NCBI GenBank assembly: GCA_963737015.1
Contig: CAVTQZ010000001.1
Coordinates: 434,001-498,000 of the forward strand
DNA: 64,000 nucleotides
Direction of reading: 5' to 3'
DNA from: CAVTQZ01 sp963737015
GTDB lineage: Bacteria > Actinomycetota > Acidimicrobiia > Acidimicrobiales > UBA8190
Positions 1-8,015 of this stretch are shown piece by piece. The translations under genes were made by a program, and so were the position numbers. Below the pieces are notes generated by a model. That model ran no database searches and was not told the DNA's origin. It saw only the letters and a list, made by a program, of their open reading frames with translations. Numbering within the stretch: the first letter of the stretch is position 1; the number at the start of each line of letters is the position of its first letter.

Positions 1-1108
1 GGCCTTGGGCGATCTGACGGGCCTGTGCGTAGCGGACGAGCACCGCATCGACAACGTCGTCGACGGAGCATGCGCAGACCGAGTCGTGGGCGGCGTTGCG
101 CACCATCTCGCGCCACGCCAACTCGAGCAGGCGGGTAGGCCAGCGTTCGGGCGGGAGGAACAGGGCGCTGTACGGCTCGGCGCGCCTCTCGAGCTCGGTT
201 TCGGCCGACGACGCGCTTCGTTTCACGTCGACCCTGTTCGATGCCACACCCATCAGGACGTTCGCACGAATCCCAGACCTGAGCTCGCCCTTCCAGCGTT
301 CGAGGTCCTTCGAGGGCGCCGAGGAGAGATACTCGCTGAGCGACGCGACTCGGATCTCGTAGTCGTCCTGGATCTCGTTGGCCTCTGCGACGACGCGCCC
401 GAGCCACGGCTGCGGCTGTTGGTGGTCGGTGCCGTCCATGAACAGCATGTCGCCGATCAGGAAGTCGGAGACCTCTTTCTCGTGATCGGATATTCGCCGA
501 ACCAGGGCCTTGGCGTCGTCTGGGATCGACGCTCCGTTTCCGTAGCCCACGACGAGGTACTCGGCCCGCACCGTCGATCCGTCGGGCGCCTCCCACCAAA
601 AAGCGTTCTGTGTGACTTGCGACGGAACGCCCCGCCAGACGACTGAGTGCTCGAATCCGGCCAGGCGAAGCAGCTGCGGCATCTGGGCTATGTGGCCGAA
701 CATGTCCGGTAGGTAGCCGACCTCCATCACACCGCCGAAGGCGGTGCCGCGGCTCATGCCGAGTTGAAGGTCACGGATGATCGTCTCGCCGGAAACCAGG
801 AACTCGTCCATGAGGATGTACCAGGGCCCCATCGTGAGCCTGCCGGACGAGCACAGAGAACGGATGCGCTCCTCGTTCTCCGGACGGACATCGAGGTAGT
901 CGTCGACCACGGCCATCTGGCCGTCGAGGAGAAAGGTCCGGTACGACGAGTCGCGCTCGAGGAGTTCCACGAGACCATCGAGGAGGTCCACGAGCTTCAG
1001 CCGGAAGGTCTGAAACGGCTCGTACCATTCGCGGTCCCAGTGCGTGTGGGGCACGATCCACACCCGCCTTTGGGCGCCGTGAGCTGGCGTTTCGTTTTCG
1101 ACCTCCAT
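1..1108 (-). CDS. GH38 alpha-mannosidase, C-terminus cut off by window edge
   Basis: Glycoside hydrolase family 38, cleaving alpha-mannosidic bonds through a zinc site. Reading from ATG 1108, about 369 residues are visible and no stop is reached. Residues 21-29 read HTHWDREWY, the family's N-terminal zinc motif, and GYLPDMFGH carries the expected nucleophile Asp. HDSVCACS near the visible end matches the conserved start of the middle helical region. The run LLDGQMAVVDDYL followed by GRLTMGPWY is typical of bacterial MngB-like members (about 870 residues), so over half the protein is missing. The GT61 gene lies 21 bases upstream on the same strand, so they may share a transcript. Mannosylglycerate hydrolase and a general alpha-mannosidase cannot be told apart here. 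Confidence 0.88.
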   Translation of the reverse strand, partial: MEVENETPAHGAQRRVWIVPHTHWDREWYEPFQTFRLKLVDLLDGLVELLERDSSYRTFLLDGQMAVVDDYLDVRPENEERIRSLCSSGRLTMGPWYILMDEFLVSGETIIRDLQLGMSRGTAFGGVMEVGYLPDMFGHIAQMPQLLRLAGFEHSVVWRGVPSQVTQNAFWWEAPDGSTVRAEYLVVGYGNGASIPDDAKALVRRISDHEKEVSDFLIGDMLFMDGTDHQQPQPWLGRVVAEANEIQDDYEIRVASLSEYLSSAPSKDLERWKGELRSGIRANVLMGVASNRVDVKRSASSAETELERRAEPYSALFLPPERWPTRLLELAWREMVRNAAHDSVCACSVDDVVDAVLVRYAQARQIAQG

Positions 1109-1129
1109 AGTTTCGCCGAGCCTAATGGC

Positions 1130-2371
1130 CTAGGACGTGAGGACCCCGAGGGCGCTTTCGAAGACGTCCAAGGGCACCCGAAGGTCGTTTCGCTTGTGGT
1201 CGTTCGGGTTCGGCACGGAGTCGGTGACGAGATAGGTGAACGACTGACCGAGGGTTTCGGCGAGCGTCCAGAACACGTATGCGTGTCCTTCGGACGCCCA
1301 GCGCGGCTCGAGCAATTCGAGGTTCTTGCACCTGTTGTCCGCGAAGATCATGTTCGTCTGGCCCGCGCCGTGCGGTGCGACGATGGCCTCGGCCTGAGAG
1401 AACAATCGGGCCTGTTCGGAGATCGACATTTCGTCGGTCTCCACGATCTCGAAGCCGTGAGCATCCAGAATCGGCGTGAGCCCGCTCTCGTTCAACACCC
1501 GGGCGTGCCGCGCCCTGTTCCGCGAGATGTAGAACCGGCGGCACGGCTCAGGATTCCCGATCCCGACGGCCGAGAAGATCCTTTGGCGCAGCCACTCGAC
1601 GGCTTCGGGAACCTCCGCACCCGACGGGGGCATCGAGGCGAACCAGAGCCGTTCGACCTCCCAAACCTCCTCCCCTTGGAAGGTGAGGAGCTGCTCTTCG
1701 TGCAAGCCCAAGAGGTGCAGTGTCTCTCGCTTGTACGCATGAGACAACGGGGGGACGACGTACCTGACGTCGACAGGCAACCGATCCTCCACCCCGTGGA
1801 GCCGCAAGAGGCAATCGTGTATCCAGTGGTAGTAGTTGCTCGCGTTCGAGAACTTGCCGACCAGCGTGAAGTAGTCCCCCGATTTCTCCACACGGCGCGA
1901 GGGCATCGGCGCGCGGTACCCAGGGTCGATCTCGAGGAGGTTGAGCCCATAGACGGCTTCGGCTGCGAACTCGCCTCCCGGCAGGACGACCAACCCGCTC
2001 TCCCCCCAGAGCGCGGCGGAAGGTAGACGGGCGAGGAAACGCTCGCCGATGCTCTTCGTAATTCGCCGCTCGAAGCTCGGATGCGTGTCGGTCCCGAGAG
2101 AAGGCGGTGATCGTCGGACCAGCTCATGGGGTGGTGAGATCACCCAGACGTCCAAGCCTCGCGCTCGGCACCATCCCGCCAGATCCTCCACCACCGGGGG
2201 GTGGACGCTGTAGATGCGTCTGGCGATCTTGCGGACAGGTCCGGCCAAGCGTGCGGTGCCCGGGAACCAGTCCGCCTGCGACAGTCGCCGGCCTGCCCGG
2301 TAGAAACGCCGTTTCAGGCGGTGGGCCCTGTCGGACGAGCTCCCGGACTGGGCTTGATGCAACGTTGGCAA
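1130..2371 (-). CDS. GT61-family (DUF563) glycosyltransferase
   Basis: A 413-residue glycosyltransferase of the GT61/DUF563 type, usually involved in capsule or exopolysaccharide synthesis; substrate unknown. Family marks are NYYHW at 179-183, the RFYISRNRARHARVLNE segment at 279-295 and APHGAGQTNMIFA at 332-344, the region typical of the C-terminal nucleotide-sugar fold. No signal peptide or membrane helix is evident. The start is TTG 2371, chosen because GGAG lies 5 bases upstream and no better in-frame start follows. It is followed on the same strand by the GH38 mannosidase, suggesting a small carbohydrate operon that transcribes away from rpiB. Confidence 0.82.
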   Translation of the reverse strand: MPTLHQAQSGSSSDRAHRLKRRFYRAGRRLSQADWFPGTARLAGPVRKIARRIYSVHPPVVEDLAGWCRARGLDVWVISPPHELVRRSPPSLGTDTHPSFERRITKSIGERFLARLPSAALWGESGLVVLPGGEFAAEAVYGLNLLEIDPGYRAPMPSRRVEKSGDYFTLVGKFSNASNYYHWIHDCLLRLHGVEDRLPVDVRYVVPPLSHAYKRETLHLLGLHEEQLLTFQGEEVWEVERLWFASMPPSGAEVPEAVEWLRQRIFSAVGIGNPEPCRRFYISRNRARHARVLNESGLTPILDAHGFEIVETDEMSISEQARLFSQAEAIVAPHGAGQTNMIFADNRCKNLELLEPRWASEGHAYVFWTLAETLGQSFTYLVTDSVPNPNDHKRNDLRVPLDVFESALGVLTS

Positions 2372-2406
2372 GGTAACTCCACGATTCGCAATCGGCCATC
2401 GAACGC

Positions 2407-2412
2407 TACCTT
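2407..2412 (+). promoter_or_regulatory. -10 element TACCTT before rpiB-like gene
   Basis: TACCTT (TANNNT pattern) lies 7 bases before ATG 2420, the spacing expected for a leaderless transcript. No clear -35 or Shine-Dalgarno is seen. The site lies in the short divergent region shared with the GT61 gene. Confidence 0.4.
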
Positions 2413-2419
2413 GGGCTCG

Positions 2420-2836
2420 ATGCGGGTCGTTTTCGGGACAGACGAAGAAGGTGCGTTACCGGATGCGGTGCTCGGCGCTCTCGTGGAGCGAGGTCACGAG
2501 GTGGAAATGGTGGCCACGGGGCAACAATGGCCCGAGGTCGGCCGGGCAGTCGGCGAGGCCGTCGCCTCGGGTTCTGCAGACAGGGGAGTGGTCTGTTGCT
2601 GGACTGGGACAGGTGTGACGATCGCCGCAAACAAGGTCGCAGGCGTCCGGGCCGCACTGTGCACCGACTCCACTACGGCCGAGGGGGCGAGGCGTTGGAA
2701 CGACGCAAACGTCCTTGCATTCGGACTTCGTCTCACATCCGAAGAGGTGGCGCGCGAGATGTTGGACGCCTTCTTGTCGACCGACCCCGACGAATCCGAG
2801 CGTGAAGCCATCTCGCGGATCGAGCAGTCGGACTAG
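2420..2836 (+). CDS. RpiB/LacA/LacB-family sugar-phosphate isomerase
   Basis: A 138-residue member of the RpiB/LacAB fold, whose classic members interconvert ribose-5-phosphate and ribulose-5-phosphate. The N-terminal FGTDEEG corresponds to the phosphate and substrate loop. CCWTGTGVTIAANK at 59-72 matches the catalytic Cys plus GTG loop, and NDANVLAFG at 94-102 is the conserved helix. Textbook RpiB has RxHNDAN, whereas this protein has RRWNDAN, so the catalytic His is Trp. The substrate may therefore differ from ribose-5-phosphate. The GYD-domain gene follows after 10 bases, so the two probably form an operon. ATG 2420 was chosen because upstream codons read through the divergent promoter region. 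Confidence 0.75.
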   Translation: MRVVFGTDEEGALPDAVLGALVERGHEVEMVATGQQWPEVGRAVGEAVASGSADRGVVCCWTGTGVTIAANKVAGVRAALCTDSTTAEGARRWNDANVLAFGLRLTSEEVAREMLDAFLSTDPDESEREAISRIEQSD

Positions 2837-2846
2837 GTTGCCTCGG

Positions 2847-3137
2847 ATGTCGACGTTTCTCATGCTGTCCACGCTCGGTCCCGAAGGTATGGCCACCTTG
2901 CGTGACAACCCCGGGCGCATCCACGAGGTCAATTCGGAGGTTGATGCGATGGGCGCGAGAGTCGTCGGCCAATGGGCCCTGCTGGGCGAGTTCGACTTCG
3001 CGACAATTGTCGAGGCACCGGACGAGAAGACCGTCGCACGCGTGGCCGTTCTGCTGGGCGCGCGCGGGACGTTGAAGACGAAGACCCTGACGGCGCTTCC
3101 GGTCGAAGAGTTCGTCGCCCTCCTGGGTAGCGCCTAG
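2847..3137 (+). CDS. GYD-domain protein
   Basis: A 96-residue soluble protein resembling the GYD domain family (named for a Gly-Tyr-Asp motif; here the corresponding stretch is GEFDFATIVEAPDE). These are small ferredoxin-like-fold proteins of unknown function. The fold pattern is alternating strands and helices from MSTFLMLSTL to the end, with no membrane segment. It starts 10 bases after the isomerase stop, suggesting co-transcription. Nothing in the sequence identifies a ligand or partner. Confidence 0.7.
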   Translation: MSTFLMLSTLGPEGMATLRDNPGRIHEVNSEVDAMGARVVGQWALLGEFDFATIVEAPDEKTVARVAVLLGARGTLKTKTLTALPVEEFVALLGSA

Positions 3138-3174
3138 AAAGCCCTGACGCGGGAACGGCTGTCGACGTGGGCGA

Positions 3175-3438
3175 TCAGTACCACCAGAAATTTCGCTTCC
3201 GACGCTCCGGTCTCAACTCTTCGCGCGACAACGGCTCGGGCAGGATGCTGCCGTCGGACAGACGCCGGACACGGTATCCATTGCCGTTGATGCTCTCTGC
3301 CACCTCGAATCCGTGGCTCCACGAACCCACGTACCGGTTGCGCACGTCGACCGAGGTTCCCGGGGTCAGCTCACCTGCGGTCTCCGCATCCTGGGCCACT
3401 ACGCCCTCACCGCTCGCTTGCGCGCCCACGTCTGCCAT
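3175..3438 (-). CDS. Conserved hypothetical protein, 87 residues
   Basis: I do not recognise a named family. The product has an acidic N-terminus, then a compact core with VDVRNRYVGSWSHGFEVAE and RRLSDGSILPEPLS, and a basic-aromatic tail ending RRKRNFWWY. The layout suggests a small beta-rich domain. I chose ATG 3438 because GGAGG sits 8 bases upstream. A longer reading from 3507 adds 23 residues without family-like sequence. It is convergent with the GYD gene and divergent from RNase HII. Confidence 0.6.
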   Translation of the reverse strand: MADVGAQASGEGVVAQDAETAGELTPGTSVDVRNRYVGSWSHGFEVAESINGNGYRVRRLSDGSILPEPLSREELRPERRKRNFWWY

Positions 3439-3543
3439 GCCCTCGCCCTCCTCCGATCCCTCGATTGCAGGGATCCTCAGGCCTGGCTTTTTGATTCGAC
3501 GGTGCAATCATGTGTCCTACGCCCTTTTCTGGGCAATAGCGGC

Positions 3544-4437
3544 TTGAACAACAAAGCCCGTCCCGGGGGTGGGCGGATCCTTCCGCCTCGGGCACGCGTC
3601 GCCGCGAGGAAACCGGGCCGCAAGCGCGAACGGGTCCTCTGGGAGAGCGGGTACGAGCTCGTGGCCGGGGTCGACGAGGTCGGACGCGGCGCCTGGGCAG
3701 GGCCTTTGTCGGTGGGCGTCGCGGTCCTGCGTGAGCCGGTAGCCCGGATGCCGCGGGGCCTCCGCGACTCCAAACAGATCGCTGAGGTTCACCGTGAACG
3801 GCTCTTCGAGAAGGTCGCAGCATGGTGCGACGGATGGGCGGTGGGTCACACCTCGGCGGAGGAGTGCGACCGCTACGGGATGACCGTGGCCCTGGTGACC
3901 GCCACGCGCCGCGCCTTCGCCCAGCTTCCTACGGGCATGTTGCCCGAGGCCGTGGTCCTGGACGGCAACTTCGACTTCGTGAGCCGGGCCTGCAACGACC
4001 ACGAGCAGGTGCTGCCTCCGGAATTTCGTCCGGTGGTGCACAAGTTCGTGAAGGCCGACGCGAGCTGCGTGTCGGTGGCGGCGGCGTCGGTCCTGGCGAA
4101 GGTGACGCGTGACCGCCTCATGCGCGAATTGTCGGACTCCTATCCGGCGTTCGAATTCGATCGCAACAAGGGATATCCGTCTCCGACGCACAAGCGCGCG
4201 CTGCGCGGCTACGGGCTCAGCGCGATCCACCGGCGAAGCTGGATCTTCGCCGAGTGGCTTCCCTGGTCCGATCCGTACAAGCCCGAGCGATCAGGACTTG
4301 ACGGAGGGCTCCTTCGGGAGTCCGAGGACGCGTTCGCCGACGATGTTGCGCAGGATCTCGTCGGTGCCCCCGGCTACGCGCATGGCTGGGATCCCGAGGA
4401 CGAACTGGGCCCAGGCGAAGGTTCCCCATTCGCCTGA
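3544..4437 (+). CDS. rnhB: Ribonuclease HII
   Basis: RNase HII cleaves RNA in RNA-DNA hybrids and removes misincorporated ribonucleotides. The DEDD active site is visible: VDEVGRGAWAG (Asp, Glu), VVLDGNFDF (Asp) and VKADASCVSVAAASVLAKV (Asp). The family region ends near AIHRRSWIFAEWLPW. A further 45 or so residues run antisense through the 3' end of the neighbouring acyl-CoA dehydrogenase, giving a 147-base convergent overlap. The usual RNase HII ends earlier, so the tail may be real or may reflect a missed indel: the next frame has TGA at 4299. The start is uncertain. TTG 3544 is given; GTG 3502 is an alternative. Confidence 0.85.
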   Translation: MNNKARPGGGRILPPRARVAARKPGRKRERVLWESGYELVAGVDEVGRGAWAGPLSVGVAVLREPVARMPRGLRDSKQIAEVHRERLFEKVAAWCDGWAVGHTSAEECDRYGMTVALVTATRRAFAQLPTGMLPEAVVLDGNFDFVSRACNDHEQVLPPEFRPVVHKFVKADASCVSVAAASVLAKVTRDRLMRELSDSYPAFEFDRNKGYPSPTHKRALRGYGLSAIHRRSWIFAEWLPWSDPYKPERSGLDGGLLRESEDAFADDVAQDLVGAPGYAHGWDPEDELGPGEGSPFA

Positions 4438-5520
4438 GTCGGCTACGAGCTTCGGGCCGAGCACGCTCGAGAGGAGGTCTCCCATCCTCCTCATGTTCAA
4501 CGTGAGAGACAGCTTCGCGATGGACATTTCAGGGCCGGGCAGCTGACCGGCTGCGATCTTCGCCATCGCGCGGAGGTTCGTGTACGACGCGACCTTTCCG
4601 TTGATCACGATTTCCGTCAACTGTTGACGTACCAGGGGATCGGTGTCACGACCGTGGTGGCGTACGAGCTCGATGAGACGCTGAGTGTTGTTTCCGCCCG
4701 ACAGGCCTCCGCCGATGGCGGCGCGCTCGTTCATGAGGGTGGTGAGCGCCACTGTCCATCCTCCGTTCACGTCGCCGAGGCGGTGTGTGTCCGGGATGCG
4801 TACGTCGTTGAAGAAGACCTCGTTGAACGAAGCCCCGCCGGTCATCTGGCGAAGCGGTCTCACGTCGACCCCCGGGGCGTGCATGTCCACCACGAATCCC
4901 GTGAGGCCCTTGTGCTTAGGAGCCTCTGGATCCGTACGACAGATGATTTCGCCTATGTCGGACAGGTGCGCCCCCGAGGTCCAGACCTTCTGACCGTTCA
5001 CGACCCACTCGTCGCCGTCGCGCACCGCCTTCGTCTGGAGGCTCGCTAGGTCACTTCCCGCAGCGGGCTCACTGAACAGCTGGCAAGCGACGACGTCACC
5101 GCGCCACATCGACCGTAGGTATCTGTCCTTCACCTCGTCGGTCGCGTGGGCGAGGATCGTAGGGGCGACCATCCCGAGCCCGATCCCGTAAGGGGTCATG
5201 GGCGGGGTCGCGTAACGCGATTCGATCTGGTCGTACAGGCGCTGGAAGGCACGATCAAGGCCTCTCCCGCCGTAACGCTCAGGGCCGGTGACCCATCCGA
5301 AACCCGCGTCGAAGCGGTGGGCCGCCCATTCGCGTGCTGCTTCGAGCTCCGCCTGTTCCTCTTCGAGGGTGCGCTCGGGCAGCACAGAAATCTGGTCTGA
5401 TCCTTCCCCCCAGCGCAGGTGCTCCTCGACCCTCGGTTCCGCCGAGGCGTCGAGGAACGCGACAGCCTCTTGCTCGAACTCCTTCTCACTTATCTTCCCG
5501 GGTGCCCTGCTCTGCGTCAC
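4291..5520 (-). CDS. Acyl-CoA dehydrogenase family protein
   Basis: A FAD-dependent dehydrogenase that introduces a trans-2 double bond into an acyl-CoA. Visible family marks are the flavin and substrate region QLFSEPAAGSDLAS, VNGQKVWTSGA, the middle-domain FNDVRIPDTHRLG and the C-terminal GGTDEILRNIVGERVLGLP, which ends the fold normally. Length from GTG 5520 is 409 residues, typical of the family. GTG 5565 would add 15 residues. MTQSRAPGKISEKEF from 5520 looks more like a normal N-terminus. The gene's last 147 bases overlap the RNase HII tail. Substrate chain type cannot be read from sequence. Confidence 0.85.
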   Translation of the reverse strand: MTQSRAPGKISEKEFEQEAVAFLDASAEPRVEEHLRWGEGSDQISVLPERTLEEEQAELEAAREWAAHRFDAGFGWVTGPERYGGRGLDRAFQRLYDQIESRYATPPMTPYGIGLGMVAPTILAHATDEVKDRYLRSMWRGDVVACQLFSEPAAGSDLASLQTKAVRDGDEWVVNGQKVWTSGAHLSDIGEIICRTDPEAPKHKGLTGFVVDMHAPGVDVRPLRQMTGGASFNEVFFNDVRIPDTHRLGDVNGGWTVALTTLMNERAAIGGGLSGGNNTQRLIELVRHHGRDTDPLVRQQLTEIVINGKVASYTNLRAMAKIAAGQLPGPEMSIAKLSLTLNMRRMGDLLSSVLGPKLVADSGEWGTFAWAQFVLGIPAMRVAGGTDEILRNIVGERVLGLPKEPSVKS

Positions 5521-5626
5521 ACGTCCGAGCGTAATGGGACGTTTATTCACGGGGCCAAAGGCCACACGGGCCGTACCCGCTCCGATACCAGCCTCAGAGG
5601 AACCTCGGTGGGGTAAAAAGGTGACA

Positions 5627-6641
5627 ATGGCCTACCTGTTGGCCGTGGCAGCGGCGTTCTCGAATGCTCTCACGACCATCCTTCAGCGGATGGGAGTCGA
5701 AACAGCGCCGAGCGATACCACCATGCGCCTGAGCCTCATCAAGTACGCCGTCCGACGAAAGGTCTGGCTAGCCGGGTTCGGCGTGATGGTCTGCGCTTTT
5801 CTCCTGCAATTCGCTGCACTGCACTTCGGCCGCTTGAGCACCGTTCAGCCTATTCTCACTCTCGAGCTGCCGTTCCTCGTCGTGATACTCGGAGTCTGGT
5901 TCGGTCACCAACTGGGATTTCGGGAGTGGCTGGGCGCGATCCTTTCGGCCGGCGGCTTGGCCTGCTTCCTGGCTCTCGCACAGCCGGGTGGAGGAGGACA
6001 GCAACCGGACCTTGGCGACTGGCTCCTGGTCTCCGGTCTAGTGGTCGCTTCCTGCGCTGTGTGCGTCGGGCTTCGCGCGTATCGGGCCTGTCGCATTCCG
6101 CGCGTCGATGTTCGGGGTGTCCGCGGCGATCATGTTCGCGTTCACCGCCGCGATCATGAAGGAGATGAACGGTGACATCACCCGTGGCTGGGGCACGGTG
6201 TTCGTCGCATGGCCGCCTTACGCCCTGGCGGCCAGCGGACTCGCCGGATTGTTCCTGGCCCAGAACGCCTTTCATTCCGGTCCGATCACCGCGTCACAAG
6301 CGACGCTCGTGTGTGTCGACCCTCTCGCTTCGATCGGGATCGGCATAGGCCTTTTCGGTGATCAGCTGCAGACCGGCGGCGTACGAGGCCCCGGAGAGGC
6401 GATCGGTCTCGTGATCCTCGTCCTCGGGGTCTTCTCCCTGGCACGCTCTCCTCTCGTGGCGGGAGTGAAGTCGGAAGAGGACGAGGAGGAGCACATCCTC
6501 TCTGCCCGTCCACACGGTCTCTCCTCCAGACGAAGGGTCAAGTCGATGGCGGACCGCCGAAGGCGGGCGCAGGCCGGACGAGGGACCGGCTCCTCTAACG
6601 GTGGCCATAGCTCCGAGGCCAAAGCACGGTCGTCGGGTTGA
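5627..6641 (+). pseudogene. DMT-family transporter, frameshifted near 6074
   Basis: A polytopic membrane protein of the drug/metabolite (EamA-like) superfamily. The first half begins MAYLLAVAAAFSNALTTI and runs to VVASCAVCVGL. The second half continues one frame over as ARIGPVAFRASMFGV through to a basic, Arg-rich tail. An extra base at about 6074, within CTTCGCGCG, breaks the frame, and removing it restores an uninterrupted transporter of about 337 residues with roughly ten helices. Both halves keep protein-like composition, so a sequencing or assembly indel is more likely than decay. The start is ATG 5627 after AAGGTGAC; GTG 5621 is also possible. The downstream dehydrogenase overlaps its stop by 4 bases. 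Confidence 0.75.
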
Positions 6642-7981
6642 AGGGGGGAGGGCACACGCCACAGAACGAACCCGCGCCGGAGGGCGGACCAGAAGGACAT
6701 TCGTCGTCTTCGGGGGAGATCTCCGAAGCACCGGAGCCTCGCTACGACCCGTGGGACGCGGTCCTCGAACGCATCCACGACGCCGTGTCGCTCGGCAAGA
6801 TCGATCCTGACATCGAGCGGATTCTCTCCGTGTGCGAGCGCGTCCTCGAAGTCGCGGTGCCCGTCCGGATGGACGACCATCACGTCGAGGTCTTCAAGGG
6901 ATGGCGCGTCCACCACGACACCACGCGAGGACCGGCAAAGGGCGGGATCCGATTCCATCCGGCTCTTGTCGCAAGCGAGGTCGCAGCCCTCGCGGCAGAC
7001 ATGACCTTGAAGACCGCTGTTGTCGACATCCCTTTCGGCGGCGGAAAGGGCGGGGTGCGGTGCGATCCCCATCTTCTGTCCTCGGGCGAGCTCGAGCGCG
7101 TGACCAGGCGTTACACGTACGAGGTCGCGACGCTGCTCGGTCCCGAACGCGACATACCCGCCCCGGACGTCAACACCGACGAGCGCGTTATGGGCTGGTT
7201 GCTCGACACCCTCGACATGCTCCAGGGACGCGACATGCCCGCGGTCGTCACCGGAAAGCCTCTTTCCGTCGGTGGCATGCGCCTGCATACGGGAGCGACC
7301 GCATCGGGAGTGGTGCGGTGCGTCCGTTCGGTCTTCGCAGAACTCGGGCTTGCGCTAACCGGTGCGCGTGCCGTGGTCCAGGGTTTCGGGAAGGTCGGTG
7401 CACCGCTGGCCTTCCTGCTCTCTTCCGCAGGAATGCGGGTCGTGGCGGTCTCGGACATCACGGGCGCCGTGTACAACCCCGGCGGTCTCGACATCTCTGA
7501 TCTCTCGGACCACGTGACACGGAGCGGGGGAGTCGCCGGCTTCGAAGGGGGCAAGACGATCGACCCGTTGGATCTCTGGTCGCTCGAAGCGGAGCTCGTC
7601 GTCCCCGCAGCTCTCGAAGGGGCGGTCGACGCCGGAGCGGCGCGAGCGATGTGCGCCCGTGTCGTCGTGGAAGCCGCAAACGGCCCGACGACGCCCGAGG
7701 CCGACAGGATCTTCGACGAGCGAGGGATAACGGTGGTGCCCGACATCCTGGCGAATGCAGGCGGTGTCACAGCTTCCTACCTCGAGTGGGCACAGGGGCG
7801 CCAGGGGTATCCGTGGGACACCGACCTCGTCGCCACCCGTCTGGCACGCACCATCGACGAGGCATTCGCCGCGGTCTGGGAGAGGGCACAGAGCCTCGAC
7901 GTCTCCATGCGCCGTGCAGCAGGGGTAGTGGCGGTTGAGCGCATCGCCGCGGCAACGGCAGCGAGAGGGCTGTTTCCTTAG
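6638..7981 (+). CDS. Glu/Leu/Phe/Val-type amino acid dehydrogenase
   Basis: NAD(P)-dependent oxidative deamination of an amino acid, most likely glutamate. The catalytic domain shows KGGIRFHP, the substrate Lys loop IPFGGGKGG and PAPDVNTDERVMGW. The Rossmann domain begins with VVQGFGKVG and continues to the conserved VVEAANGP and NAGGVTASYLEWAQ. The length of 447 residues fits glutamate dehydrogenases. Where classic GdhA has GGSLGR, this protein reads VGGMRLHTGATA, so the exact substrate is uncertain. It starts at TTG 6638 with a TTGA overlap onto the transporter stop, implying translational coupling. The first 30 residues are acidic, Pro-rich and poorly conserved. Confidence 0.88.
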   Translation: MKGGGHTPQNEPAPEGGPEGHSSSSGEISEAPEPRYDPWDAVLERIHDAVSLGKIDPDIERILSVCERVLEVAVPVRMDDHHVEVFKGWRVHHDTTRGPAKGGIRFHPALVASEVAALAADMTLKTAVVDIPFGGGKGGVRCDPHLLSSGELERVTRRYTYEVATLLGPERDIPAPDVNTDERVMGWLLDTLDMLQGRDMPAVVTGKPLSVGGMRLHTGATASGVVRCVRSVFAELGLALTGARAVVQGFGKVGAPLAFLLSSAGMRVVAVSDITGAVYNPGGLDISDLSDHVTRSGGVAGFEGGKTIDPLDLWSLEAELVVPAALEGAVDAGAARAMCARVVVEAANGPTTPEADRIFDERGITVVPDILANAGGVTASYLEWAQGRQGYPWDTDLVATRLARTIDEAFAAVWERAQSLDVSMRRAAGVVAVERIAAATAARGLFP

Positions 7982-8015
7982 CTCCCTCGAGTTATCGCGC
8001 CGGTGGGAACCTTTC

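Noticed and set aside
764..2026. 420-codon plus-strand frame across the GH38 and GT61 genes
   Set aside because: Antisense to two recognised enzymes and rich in His, Arg and Glu as expected of shadow frames.
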